Assembly (NCBI GenBank): GCA_947165895.1
Contig: CAMVCB010000011.1
Coordinates: 1 to 50,531 of the forward strand
Length of the DNA: 50,531 nt
Direction: 5' to 3'
Origin: an uncultured Treponema sp.
GTDB taxonomy: Bacteria > Spirochaetota > Spirochaetia > Treponematales > Treponemataceae
The notes beneath the pieces were generated by a model that saw only the letters and a list, made by a program, of their open reading frames with translations, was not told where the DNA came from and ran no database searches. The translations under genes were made by a program, and so were the position numbers. Shown here one piece after another: positions 25,254 through 33,489 of the stretch (positions are counted from its first letter, which is position 1; each line of letters opens with the position of its first letter).

Positions 25254-25956
25254 ACTGAAAGTCTAGCAATGCAAGCTTTGCGGCTGCCTGCTCGGCTTCT
25301 TTTTTTGTCTTTCCCTTGCAGGGACCGTAAACCTTATCACCAAGCTTTACGACATATTCAAAAGTCTGGTCGTGGTCAGGTCCTGACTGCTTAATCAGTT
25401 CATATACAGGACAGGCTTTACTAACCTTCTGATATTTTTCCTGCAGCTGGGTTTTAAAATCCTTCATTCCCCCTTCAAGAACCTTTTCAATTTCCGGCAC
25501 AATAAAGGAAAGAACGTATTTTTCAGCACACTTATAGCCTGAATCAAGATAATAGGCTCCGATTACAGCTTCCATACAGTCAGCAAGAATTGCGGGCTTT
25601 GTACGGCCTCCTGTCATTTCTTCACCCTTTCCCATTTCCAGAAGCTTGTCAATTCCAAGTCTCAAAGCTATAGGGGCAAGAGATTTTTCTGAAACGACAG
25701 CACTTTTAATTTTTGCAAGGTCGCCTTCTGCTTTGTCAAGATTTGTGTATAAAAAGGCAGCAGTCACCATACCAAGTACAGAATCGCCAAGAAATTCCAG
25801 ACGTTCGTTATTCAAAACCTTTTTTTCATTTGTAAGGGAACGGTGGTGAAAGGCCTGCTCAAGGAGGTCAATATTTTTAAATTTTATATCAAGAGATTTA
25901 CAAAACTGGATAAGCTGATTTTTCCGCTTATCATTAAAAAGAGAATCTTTTTTCAT
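25252..25956 (-). CDS. rnc: Ribonuclease III
   Basis: The 234-residue product has the RNase III signature ERLEFLGDS (51-59), a second catalytic patch with DCMEAVIGAYYLD near 126-138, and a C-terminal double-stranded-RNA-binding domain ending in GKTKKEAEQAAAKLAL. It cuts double-stranded RNA in rRNA and mRNA processing. A minus-strand TATAAT box lies six bases before the ATG, suggesting a leaderless mRNA. It is last of the minus-strand set coaD-rpmF-acpP-rnc but is separated from acpP by a terminator. Confidence 0.95.
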   Translation of the reverse strand: MKKDSLFNDKRKNQLIQFCKSLDIKFKNIDLLEQAFHHRSLTNEKKVLNNERLEFLGDSVLGMVTAAFLYTNLDKAEGDLAKIKSAVVSEKSLAPIALRLGIDKLLEMGKGEEMTGGRTKPAILADCMEAVIGAYYLDSGYKCAEKYVLSFIVPEIEKVLEGGMKDFKTQLQEKYQKVSKACPVYELIKQSGPDHDQTFEYVVKLGDKVYGPCKGKTKKEAEQAAAKLALLDFQ

Positions 25957-25962
25957 ACTTTT

Positions 25963-25968
25963 ATTATA
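25963..25968 (-). promoter_or_regulatory. -10 box of rnc
   Basis: TATAAT on the minus strand ends six bases before the rnc ATG, which puts the likely start site at or next to the A of the start codon. No ribosome binding site is present. Confidence 0.5.
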
Positions 25969-25981
25969 GAATTATTCGGGC

Positions 25982-26012
25982 AAAAAAAAAAGCAGTTACA
26001 CACGGTAACTGC
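25982..26012 (-). terminator. Terminator of acpP
   Basis: On the minus strand GCAGTTAC and GTAACTGC (26005-26012 with 25992-25999) form a perfect eight-base-pair stem followed by a run of ten T residues. Confidence 0.85.
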
Positions 26013-26039
26013 CTTTCTAAATCTGTTTACAGATAAAAC

Positions 26040-26279
26040 TTATTTACCCTGCTCAGATTTGATAAAGTCGTAAGCGTCACGAACTGTTTCAAATTCATTA
26101 GCTTTCTCATCAGGAATAGATACTCCCAATTCTTCTTCGATAGCGTATACCAGTTCATAAGTATCAAGACTATCTGCTCCAAGATCATTTCTGAAAGAAG
26201 AATCAAGAGTGATTTTGCTTTCATCAATTTCCAATTTGTCAGCGATCAATTTCTGGATCTTCTCAAACAATTCGTCCAT
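26040..26279 (-). CDS. acpP: Acyl carrier protein
   Basis: The 79-residue acidic protein has the phosphopantetheine attachment motif GADSLDTYEL with Ser37. It carries fatty acyl chains in lipid synthesis. AGGAG lies before the ATG. It follows rpmF by 16 bases, the usual rpmF-acp pairing, and ends at a strong terminator. Confidence 0.96.
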   Translation of the reverse strand: MDELFEKIQKLIADKLEIDESKITLDSSFRNDLGADSLDTYELVYAIEEELGVSIPDEKANEFETVRDAYDFIKSEQGK

Positions 26280-26295
26280 TTTTTTCTCCTAAGAC

Positions 26296-26484
26296 TTAAG
26301 CTTTTGTTTCAGGTGTAATTACTTGACGACCACGGTAGAAACCGCATTTAGGGCAAACGTGATGTGACTGAACAAGGTTACCGCAGTTGTTGCATTCAAC
26401 AAGCTGAGGAGCTGTCAATCTCATATTGATTGTCTGGCGTCTTTTTGTTACTGCCTTTGATGTTTTCGATCTAGGTACTGCCAT
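26296..26484 (-). CDS. rpmF: 50S ribosomal protein L32
   Basis: The 62-residue protein starts MAVPRSKTSKAVTKRR and has a zinc ribbon of four cysteines (CNNCGNLV and CPKCG). It is a small subunit of the large ribosomal particle. A GAGG precedes the ATG. Upstream lies the long palindromic element that ends coaD, so rpmF probably has its own promoter in the AT-rich gap at 26485-26610. Confidence 0.95.
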   Translation of the reverse strand: MAVPRSKTSKAVTKRRQTINMRLTAPQLVECNNCGNLVQSHHVCPKCGFYRGRQVITPETKA

Positions 26485-26610
26485 ATATATAACCTCACTT
26501 TAATCTGATAAAAATGTAAGTTATAATATAACAATTCCTATCAGCATGTCAATTCATTATAGCTAAAATTCCAACTTTGTCAAACAAAAATTGAAATTTT
26601 GTCATTTAAA

Positions 26611-26757
26611 AAAAGAAAAGCTTCCGCAGAGAACCGTATTTCGCTCTGCCGAGAACGCTCGACGCAAGCATAGCTTGCTCTGTATTTATCCTTATGCGTT
26701 GTATCTGAATTATCGCGTTCAATGCGTCGCGAAATACGAACCTCTGCTCCGCTTTTT
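26611..26757 (-). repeat. Long imperfect palindrome ending coaD (element A)
   Basis: Arms of about 45 bases face each other: GCAGAG (26625-26630) with CTCTGC (26742-26747), CGTATTTCGC (26635-26644) with GCGAAATACG (26729-26738), and GAACGC (26653-26658) with GCGTTC (26715-26720). An inner hairpin GCAAGC-ata-GCTTGC (26664-26678) lies between them. On the minus strand it begins about 20 bases after the coaD stop and ends in a T-run, so it can act as an oversized terminator. Its minus-strand start CGGAGCAGA is shared with the element at 42212-42349. Confidence 0.75.
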
Positions 26758-26775
26758 CCTTACTTATAAAATTTC

Positions 26776-27261
26776 CTATTTTAGTTTGCCAAACTTGGCT
26801 TTTACTGCTTTTTCTACCAGCGGGGGGACCATGCGGCTGATGTCGCCGTCGAACATGGCAAGCTCTTTAATTGAGCTGGATTTAATTACTACATTCTTTT
26901 CTTTTGACTGCAAAAAGACTGTTTCAATATCCGGATTTAATTTTCGGTTCATAAGGGCAAGATCAAACTCGTAGGCAAAATCATTGGATGAACGAACGCC
27001 GCGGATTAATACATTGGCACCAATTTCTTTTGCGTAATTTACAATAAGTCCAGTGTAAACATGCACAGTAACATTCTTAAGGGAGGAAGTCAGTTCTTCC
27101 ACCATCTGTCGTCTTTCTTCCTGAGAAAAGAGATATTTTTTTTCAGGATTTACAGAAATGACAACATCAAGGCTTCCAAAAAGTTCTGAAGCACGCTGAA
27201 TAATATCAAGATGACCATTAGTTAAAGGATCAAAGGATCCTGCAAATACAGCTTTTACCAT
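26776..27261 (-). CDS. coaD: Phosphopantetheine adenylyltransferase
   Basis: The 161-residue enzyme has the nucleotidyltransferase motif [10 protein letters not shown] (8-17), [19 protein letters not shown] near 88-106 and a C-terminal [15 protein letters not shown]. It makes dephospho-coenzyme A from phosphopantetheine and ATP. Length is normal. The start has no clear Shine-Dalgarno and lies back to back with the lipoprotein gene. Confidence 0.95.
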   Translation of the reverse strand: MVKAVFAGSFDPLTNGHLDIIQRASELFGSLDVVISVNPEKKYLFSQEERRQMVEELTSSLKNVTVHVYTGLIVNYAKEIGANVLIRGVRSSNDFAYEFDLALMNRKLNPDIETVFLQSKEKNVVIKSSSIKELAMFDGDISRMVPPLVEKAVKAKFGKLK

Positions 27262-27315
27262 AATTCGAAAATATCTTATTTGACGAAAACATACAATAGA
27301 GTTAAAATCATAAAC

Positions 27316-27861
27316 ATGAAAAGAATAATTTTTATTGCATTAACAATTTTTAGCACAGTTTTCGTTTCTATCTCATGCGGCTCGACTCCCCAGCCTAAGA
27401 GTGAAACTGCAAAGGTTGATCAGCAGAAAACCGATGACGAATATCAGCGTTCTGTTGGTCAGATTTCACAGGGTGACTCTGTCTCGAAAGAGGAGTTTAT
27501 TGCAGATAAAACTGAAATCATTAATATAATTAAAGAGCTTCAGAAAATCATGGATAAACAGGATTATCAGGGATGGCTTAAGTACATTTCAAGATCTTCT
27601 ATCCAGTATTATTCAAGTCCTGTAAATATCAGAAAAGCAAACAAACGCCTGCCTGATAAGACAATCGTTCTCAATGGTCTTGAAGACTATTTCAAATATG
27701 TTTTCATTCCGTCAAGAAAAGCAAGCCAGGTAGATGAAATCCGTTATGTTTCTAAAACTGCCGTAAAAGCTGTTCAGGTTCAGGAAGATTCCTCTATATT
27801 TGTATATTACAATTTTGAAAAGGAAGACGGTGCCTGGAAGGTAAAACTTCCTACTGTTTAA
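27316..27861 (+). CDS. Putative lipoprotein
   Basis: From the ATG before MKRIIFIAL the product is 181 residues with a hydrophobic signal and a lipobox VSISC, so Cys21 is the likely lipid attachment site. The mature part has a charged linker and then about 110 residues ([19 protein letters not shown] to WKVKLPTV) that recall the NTF2/SnoaL-like fold seen in many small lipoproteins. The function is unknown. An upstream in-frame start would add a charged stretch before the signal and is rejected. No strong ribosome binding site is visible. Confidence 0.7.
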   Translation: MKRIIFIALTIFSTVFVSISCGSTPQPKSETAKVDQQKTDDEYQRSVGQISQGDSVSKEEFIADKTEIINIIKELQKIMDKQDYQGWLKYISRSSIQYYSSPVNIRKANKRLPDKTIVLNGLEDYFKYVFIPSRKASQVDEIRYVSKTAVKAVQVQEDSSIFVYYNFEKEDGAWKVKLPTV

Positions 27862-27941
27862 AAGAATTCTTGCCGATAATTGGAATATACTATATAATAT
27901 AAATAATTGTTTGGACTAAACGATTTTCCAGGAGGAAAAGA

Positions 27942-28670
27942 ATGAAACTTTCCAAGAAAATTCTTGCATCTTTGATTTTGGTTTCATCGGTTGCTTTTGT
28001 ATTTGCACAGGAAAAGGAAACTTCTGTCGAGGATAAATATTTATCAGATGATGTTGACAGTGACATCATCGCTACACTTGCCTCTTCTGATGACTTTGAG
28101 AACAAGCTTGTTGCATTACAGTATCTTGAAAATGCAATCGATGGTGGAAATACATCCCCGGCTGTTATTGCGGCACTTGACCATCTTGCAGGTGAAGGTG
28201 TTACATCCCAGTCAAGAACAAATGGTCGTCTTCAGAATAACTTCTCTTCTGTACGCCGTGAAGCATGTCTTCTTCTTGCAAAGGTTCCAACCGAACACTC
28301 AAAAAACACACTCATAAACATTGCCCTGAATGATAACGAGCCTATGGTTATGGCAGCGGCTGTTCAGTCACTTGGAAAAATCGGTATTAATAATAATGAC
28401 GAAACAGTAGAAGCAATTGCATTTGCTAACCGTAAAAATCAGACTTTGAATCCAACAAGTTCTCTTGCAATGGAAGTTCTGAATGCTTATGAAGCACTTG
28501 CAGAAACAACAGAAAACAAAAAAGCAATCATTGATTCTGTTGCCCGCATTTCTACAGACTATCATTATGTAACACCAGTTAGACAGAAGGCATACAGACT
28601 CCTTAAAAAGCTTTCTCAGGAAAGTAAAAAAGATAAGGATAAGAAGAGCGAAGAAACTTCTTCAGAGTAA
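27942..28670 (+). CDS. Secreted HEAT-repeat protein
   Basis: The 242-residue product has a signal peptide ending in FVFAQ (about 1-22) and then helical repeats of HEAT type, for example VRREACLLLAKVP and EPMVMAAAVQSLGKIG. These form a curved scaffold for protein contacts, here outside the cytoplasm. The C-terminus is rich in lysine and glutamate. An AGGAGG site lies eight bases before the ATG and a TATAAT box near 27893, so it is probably well expressed. No enzymatic motif is seen. Confidence 0.75.
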   Translation: MKLSKKILASLILVSSVAFVFAQEKETSVEDKYLSDDVDSDIIATLASSDDFENKLVALQYLENAIDGGNTSPAVIAALDHLAGEGVTSQSRTNGRLQNNFSSVRREACLLLAKVPTEHSKNTLINIALNDNEPMVMAAAVQSLGKIGINNNDETVEAIAFANRKNQTLNPTSSLAMEVLNAYEALAETTENKKAIIDSVARISTDYHYVTPVRQKAYRLLKKLSQESKKDKDKKSEETSSE

Positions 28671-28693
28671 AGATTAATTACTGAATTATTACA

Positions 28694-28720
28694 GGCTGTC
28701 AGTATTGACAGCCTTTTTTT
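28694..28720 (+). terminator. Terminator of the HEAT-repeat gene
   Basis: GGCTGTCA-gtat-TGACAGCC is a perfect eight-base-pair stem followed by seven T residues. Confidence 0.88.
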
Positions 28721-28748
28721 AACAAAAAGTTAAGGATTTAAAAAATAT

Positions 28749-29339
28749 ATGGAACCAATTATTTTAGCTTCGTCATCCCCACGCCGTCAGGAAATCCTAA
28801 AAATGCTGAAGATTCCCTTTCGCGTAATAATTCCAAATATTGATGAAACAGTTCTTTCCGCAATAGATTCAGAGCAGGTACCTGAACTCTTAGCAAGACA
28901 AAAAATCACAGAAGTAATTCATTCCCTTCCTCCAAAACAGGAAATCCCCTGGATTCTGGGAGCAGATACAATCGTAACTTTGAATGGAAGAATATTTGGA
29001 AAACCTCAGAGCGCAGAAGAAGCCGTTGAATTTCTAAATCTTTTTCAGGGAAACACTCATACAACAATTACCTCCCTGGCCTTGTATAACGGACGCACAA
29101 AAGAAATTACAACCAGAATCTGCAAGACTCAGGTAAGCTTTAATCCTATGACTAAAGAAGAAATCCAGTGGTATGTTGATACCGGAGAATGGCACGGAGC
29201 GGCCGGCGGTTACAGAATTCAAAGTCTTGCATCAATCTTTATAAAAAAAATCGAAGGCTCATACAGCAATGTTATAGGATTGCCTATTTTTGAGCTTTAC
29301 GATATATTAAAGGAACAGGGGTATTCCATACTGGAATAA
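28749..29339 (+). CDS. maf: Maf-family nucleotide pyrophosphatase
   Basis: The 196-residue protein starts with the Maf signature LASSSPRRQEILKML, followed by DETV near 33 and GADTIVTLNGRIFGKP near 76. Maf enzymes hydrolyse non-canonical nucleoside triphosphates and affect septum formation. YQ-type specificity residues point to the dTTP/UTP group less clearly, so I leave the subgroup open. It precedes the rpsB leader. Confidence 0.9.
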   Translation: MEPIILASSSPRRQEILKMLKIPFRVIIPNIDETVLSAIDSEQVPELLARQKITEVIHSLPPKQEIPWILGADTIVTLNGRIFGKPQSAEEAVEFLNLFQGNTHTTITSLALYNGRTKEITTRICKTQVSFNPMTKEEIQWYVDTGEWHGAAGGYRIQSLASIFIKKIEGSYSNVIGLPIFELYDILKEQGYSILE

Positions 29340-29545
29340 GCCGATAATCGAAAATCCGTTAAAAAATGAGCTGCGACAGCGGGTCATTTTAGGATTATCG
29401 AGAAAACGGCTCAAGCAAAATCTATGATTTTGCCCCTAAATTAGCTCGTAGAGCTATTATCTTCCGTACTCAAACCATTAGGTGTTGAGCATCGAGAAAC
29501 AGAGTTTGGTGGCATTAATTTAATGCCCGTGAAGGAGCGTTACTC
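29340..29545 (+). promoter_or_regulatory. Hairpin-rich leader region of rpsB
   Basis: At least five stems lie in tandem. The first is branched: outer CGATAATC/GATTATCG (29342-29349 with 29393-29400) around AAAATGA, GCTG-cga-CAGC and TCATTTT. Then come GCAAAATC-tat-GATTTTGC (29415-29433), TAGCTC-gta-GAGCTA (29442-29456), CTCAA/TTGAG (29469-29489) and GGCATTA-att-TAATGCC (29511-29527), which sits shortly before the GGAG of rpsB. Ribosomal protein S2 represses its own operon through the leader in several bacteria, so a control role is plausible but unproven. Confidence 0.55.
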
Positions 29546-30421
29546 ATGGCAGTAGTAACAATGAAAAACCTGTTGGAATCTGGAGTTCACTTCGGACATC
29601 AGGTAAAAAGATGGGATCCAAGAATGAAGAAGTACATCTTCGCAGAAAGAAACGGAATCCACATCATCGATTTGCAGAAAACAATTGCTGCAATTAAAGA
29701 CGGATACGACGAGGTTCGTAAAGTAACAGCAGCAGGAAAATCTATCCTGTTCGTTGGAACTAAAAAACAGGCTCAGCAGGCAGTTCAGAAAGAAGCAGAA
29801 CGCTGCGGCATGTTCTATGTAAACAACCGCTGGCTTGGTGGTATGCTTACAAACTTCTCTACAATCAAAAAATCACTTCAGCGCCTCAAGAAAATCGAAA
29901 AGATGGAAATTGACGGCACATTCGATAACCTTACAAAGAAAGAAGTTTCAGCTCTTCAGAAGGAAAAGGCTAAGCTCGAAAAGAACTTGGGCGGTATCAA
30001 AGAGATGAAAGAACTTCCAGGTGCACTTTTTGTAATCGATACTCACAAAGAGCAGATTGCAGTTGCAGAAGCACGCAGAATGGGTATTCCTATTATTGCA
30101 GTTGTTGATACTAACTGTAACCCTGAAGGAATTGACTTCCCTATTCCTGGTAACGATGACGCTATCCGCGCTATCACTTTGTTCACATCAATCATTGCAA
30201 ATGCAGTAATTGAATCAGACAATGAAGCTGGTCTTAAGATTCTCGAAAATCTTAACGACGAAGATGAAGTTCAGACTGATGCTTCAACAAAAACTGAAGA
30301 TCAGGAAATCGTTGATTACTCTAACTATCAGCCAACTGAACCAAAAGAAGAAGATGTTGAAGCAGACGAAAAAGAAAGCCTTGCTGACGACGTTGACGAA
30401 GACAAAATTTATAAGGACTAA
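29546..30421 (+). CDS. rpsB: 30S ribosomal protein S2
   Basis: The 291-residue protein has typical S2 blocks: [19 protein letters not shown] near 7-25, GTKKQAQ and [16 protein letters not shown] near 94. It is longer than the usual 230-260 residues because of an acidic tail from about 230 on, rich in Asp and Glu. It is followed three bases later by tsf, the standard pair. Confidence 0.96.
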   Translation: MAVVTMKNLLESGVHFGHQVKRWDPRMKKYIFAERNGIHIIDLQKTIAAIKDGYDEVRKVTAAGKSILFVGTKKQAQQAVQKEAERCGMFYVNNRWLGGMLTNFSTIKKSLQRLKKIEKMEIDGTFDNLTKKEVSALQKEKAKLEKNLGGIKEMKELPGALFVIDTHKEQIAVAEARRMGIPIIAVVDTNCNPEGIDFPIPGNDDAIRAITLFTSIIANAVIESDNEAGLKILENLNDEDEVQTDASTKTEDQEIVDYSNYQPTEPKEEDVEADEKESLADDVDEDKIYKD

Positions 30422-30424
30422 AAA

Positions 30425-31258
30425 ATGGCAGTTACAGCAGCAGACGTAAAAGCTTTGCGCGATAGAACAGGTGCCGGCATGATGGAGTGTAAAAAAGCAC
30501 TCACAGAATGTAACGGTGATGCAGACGCAGCAGAAAAATTATTGAAAGAAAAGGGACTTGCAGCAATAGCAAAACGTGCAGAACGTGCTACTTCTGAAGG
30601 ACGTCTCTTTATGCGCCAGACAGCAGACAAAATCTACGTTGTTGAAATGACAAGTGAAACAGACTTCGTTGCAAACAACGCAGAATTCATTGCTATGGGC
30701 GAAAAACTTCTTGACCTTACAGTTTCTAAAGGTTACACAGAAGTTACACAGGAACACAAAGATCTTCTTACAGAAGTTGCTACAAAGTTCCGCGAGAACA
30801 TGTCAGTTGCTAAAGTAGAAGTTATTGACGTTCCTGCAAATGCAGCAGGTGCTTACTACGTTCACTCAGACAACAAAACTGGTGCAGTTGTAGTAATCAA
30901 CGGTTCTAATGCAGATGAAGTAAAAACATTTGCAAAAGACTGCTGTCTTCATATTGCGGCATTTACACCGTCTTATCTTACAAAGAAAGACGTTCCAGAG
31001 TCTTACATCAATGAGCAGAAAGAAATCTTCCAGGCTCAGATGGATCAGGACGAAAAAATGGCTTCTAAACCACAGAACGTTAAAGACGGTATTCTTCAGG
31101 GTAAAGTTAACAAACACCTTGCAGAAATCTGTTTTGAAGACCAGATGTTCGTAAAGGATGACAAAAAATCTGTATCTGCTAAACTCGCAGAAACAGGAAA
31201 AGCAGTTGGAGCTTCTTTGAGCTTCGCAACAGCTAAACTTTACGTTCTCGGTAAGTAG
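30425..31258 (+). CDS. tsf: Elongation factor Ts
   Basis: The 277-residue product has the N-terminal UBA-like motif VKALRDRTGAGMMECKKAL and the conserved TSETDFVANN near 78, the EF-Tu contact region. It exchanges GDP for GTP on EF-Tu. It is co-transcribed with rpsB. Confidence 0.96.
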   Translation: MAVTAADVKALRDRTGAGMMECKKALTECNGDADAAEKLLKEKGLAAIAKRAERATSEGRLFMRQTADKIYVVEMTSETDFVANNAEFIAMGEKLLDLTVSKGYTEVTQEHKDLLTEVATKFRENMSVAKVEVIDVPANAAGAYYVHSDNKTGAVVVINGSNADEVKTFAKDCCLHIAAFTPSYLTKKDVPESYINEQKEIFQAQMDQDEKMASKPQNVKDGILQGKVNKHLAEICFEDQMFVKDDKKSVSAKLAETGKAVGASLSFATAKLYVLGK

Positions 31259-31265
31259 AAGAATA

Positions 31266-31345
31266 TCACACGGATTCGATTTTGCTAACGCAAAATCTTT
31301 AAAATAAAAAAAAGAAACGACGTTAGTCGTTTCGAATTCGTGTGA
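31266..31345 (+). repeat. Branched palindrome between tsf and frr
   Basis: An outer stem joins TCACACGgATTCG (31266-31278) with CGAATtCGTGTGA (31333-31345), one mismatch. Inside are two perfect hairpins, GATTTTGC-taac-GCAAAATC (31278-31297) and GAAACGAC-gtta-GTCGTTTC (31314-31333), joined by an A-rich linker. The RNA would fold as a three-way junction. It lies 29 bases before the frr AGGAGG. The GATTTTGC/GCAAAATC arms recur, in the other order, in the rpsB leader. Confidence 0.8.
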
Positions 31346-31375
31346 CAATAAATAAATCAGGAGGTTTTAAATAAA

Positions 31376-31918
31376 ATGGCAGATATCGAACAAAAAATGC
31401 AGAAGACAGTTGAGGCTCTTAAAGACTCATTCAATACAATCAGAACTGGACGTGCAAGTGCCTCTATTTTTGACAAAGTACGTGTAGATTATTACGGAAC
31501 AAAATCTCCTTTGAATCAGGTTGCAACAATTGCAATTCCAGAGGCACGTTCAGTTATCGTAACACCTTTTGATAAATCACTTATCACAGAAATCGAAAAG
31601 GCAATTCAGGCAAGTGATCTTGGCTTGAATCCTTCTAACGATGGTAAAGTAATCCGTATTCAGATTCCTGCCCTCACAGCAGACCGCCGTAAGGAACTTG
31701 TAAAGCAGGCTAAAACTGTTGCGGAAAATTCCCGTACTTCTATCCGTAACCTTCGCCGCGATGGTAACGATGCCCTCAAAAAGCAGCAGAAAGGCGGAGA
31801 AATCACAGAAGACGAGCTTAAAACAGAAACAGACAAGCTGCAGAAGCTTACAGATAAATATATCGAAGAAATCAACAAAATTTACGACGCAAAAGAAAAG
31901 GATATTCTGGCTAACTAA
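31376..31918 (+). CDS. frr: Ribosome recycling factor
   Basis: The 180-residue protein has the RRF pattern FNTIRTGRAS near 19-28, VDYYGTKSPLNQVA and RRKELVKQAKTVAENSRTSI. It splits ribosomes after termination with EF-G. AGGAGG precedes the ATG and the stop overlaps the uppS start (TAATG). Confidence 0.96.
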   Translation: MADIEQKMQKTVEALKDSFNTIRTGRASASIFDKVRVDYYGTKSPLNQVATIAIPEARSVIVTPFDKSLITEIEKAIQASDLGLNPSNDGKVIRIQIPALTADRRKELVKQAKTVAENSRTSIRNLRRDGNDALKKQQKGGEITEDELKTETDKLQKLTDKYIEEINKIYDAKEKDILAN

Positions 31919-32649
31919 TGTTTGTTGATAAAGAAAATCTTCCGCGACACGTTGCCGTAACAATGGACGGTAACGGTCGCTGGGCGACTCAAAGAAAACT
32001 TCCTCGCACAAGCGGTCACAATGAAGGTCTTAAAACTGCAAAGCGGATTGTAAAGGCCGCAGCAGATTTAGGAATTGAATGTCTGACCCTTTATGTTTTT
32101 TCAACCGAAAACTGGAAACGCGCCGAGCAGGAAGTCGGATTTTTAATGAATCTTATCCACACTCATCTTAAGGGTGAGCTTGAATTTTACAAAGAAAATA
32201 AAATCAGAATAAATCATATTGGCGATATTTCTGCCCTTCCTAAAAACATTCAGAAAGATTTAACTGACTGTATGGAAGACACAAAGGATTTTACAAAGCT
32301 AAAGCTTAATCTTGCAATTAATTACGGCGGCAGGGACGAAATCCTCCGCGGGGTAAAAAAAGCCCTTTCATACGGAGCCGATTTTAATACACTAAAAGAA
32401 GCAGACTTTTCTAAATATCTTGATATGCCCGATTGTCCTGATGTTGATCTTTTAATCAGAACTGGCGGCGATTACCGCCTTAGTAATTTTTTACTCTGGC
32501 ATGTGGCCTATGCGGAATTAATTTATACCGATACCCTCTGGCCTGACTATAGCAATGAAGAATTTTATAAACATATAGAATCATTTACAAAAAGAGAGAG
32601 AAGATTTGGAGCAGAAAAAGCTCAAAAAAAATCAAAGGATGCAAAATAA
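31918..32649 (+). CDS. uppS: Undecaprenyl diphosphate synthase
   Basis: The 243-residue cis-prenyltransferase has MDGNGRW with catalytic Asp17, TLYVFSTENWKR near 59 and RTGGDYRLSNFLLWHVAYAE near 180, where RTGGxxRxSNFL is the family signature. It makes the C55 lipid carrier for cell wall and polysaccharide synthesis. It is coupled to frr and followed directly by cdsA. Confidence 0.95.
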   Translation: MFVDKENLPRHVAVTMDGNGRWATQRKLPRTSGHNEGLKTAKRIVKAAADLGIECLTLYVFSTENWKRAEQEVGFLMNLIHTHLKGELEFYKENKIRINHIGDISALPKNIQKDLTDCMEDTKDFTKLKLNLAINYGGRDEILRGVKKALSYGADFNTLKEADFSKYLDMPDCPDVDLLIRTGGDYRLSNFLLWHVAYAELIYTDTLWPDYSNEEFYKHIESFTKRERRFGAEKAQKKSKDAK

Positions 32650-33489
32650 ATGAACAAAATAATACAGCGGTTATTGATTTTTTTTATAGGACTTCCTCTC
32701 ATACTTTTTTTAGTTTCTTTTACTTATCTTAACCACATAGCAATCAATATTCTTATAACTGTTTTTGGAATAATTGCGGCATACGAGCTTATAAAAATGC
32801 TGGAAACCAGACACAAGCCGCTTTTTAGAAGAAGCATTATTTTAATTTTAACCGGATTTTTACAGTACATTACATATTTTGCAATTATTGAAGAACTTCC
32901 GCTTGAATTAATTTTCTGGGCTTTTATTCTTGAAGTTCTCATGCTCTTTGGCTATGAATGTATAATGACAAAGGATTTTACACATTCCTTTGAAAAAATC
33001 TCAAACTCGGCCTTTGTTCTTTTATACTGCGGTTTTTTTATTACCTTCATTTCAAGAATTACAGCCTTAAATAATTCAAAAGTGCTCTTGAGTTTATTTT
33101 TAATCATCGTATTTATGTGCGATTCCGGAGCCTGGTTCTTCGGCGTACTTTTTGGAAAATCAACAAGAGGTGTTTGTCCCGCAAGTCCTAACAAAAGTAC
33201 AGTAGGCTTTATCGGCGGTATTATTTCTTCAATTGCATGTGCTTTGATTCTTAAAATCCTATTACCAGACGTTTACACACTTTCATATTTAAACCTTGTA
33301 ATCATTTCACTGATAACTTCTGTCAGTGCAATCATAGGAGATTTAGTTGAATCTGTAATAAAAAGGAGCTTGGACTGTAAAGACAGCGGAACTTTAATTC
33401 CAGGACGAGGTGGAGTTTTAGATTCAATTGATTCTTTATTAGTTGCGGCACCAGTTTTCTATGTTGCGGTTCAATTCTTATTCAAATGA
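32650..33489 (+). CDS. cdsA: Phosphatidate cytidylyltransferase
   Basis: The 279-residue protein has about seven membrane helices and the C-terminal family block SVIKRSLDCKDSGTLIPGRG followed by GVLDSIDS. Two signature positions differ: arginine for the usual histidine before GG, and serine for the usual arginine after LD. The acidic ligands KDSG and LDSID remain, so activity is likely. It makes CDP-diacylglycerol. It overlaps dxr by four bases. Confidence 0.92.
   Translation: MNKIIQRLLIFFIGLPLILFLVSFTYLNHIAINILITVFGIIAAYELIKMLETRHKPLFRRSIILILTGFLQYITYFAIIEELPLELIFWAFILEVLMLFGYECIMTKDFTHSFEKISNSAFVLLYCGFFITFISRITALNNSKVLLSLFLIIVFMCDSGAWFFGVLFGKSTRGVCPASPNKSTVGFIGGIISSIACALILKILLPDVYTLSYLNLVIISLITSVSAIIGDLVESVIKRSLDCKDSGTLIPGRGGVLDSIDSLLVAAPVFYVAVQFLFK

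Noticed and set aside
29340..29545. A metabolite riboswitch before rpsB
   Set aside because: No core motif of a known riboswitch class is seen, and the gene controlled is a ribosomal protein; a protein-binding leader or repeat explains the stems better.
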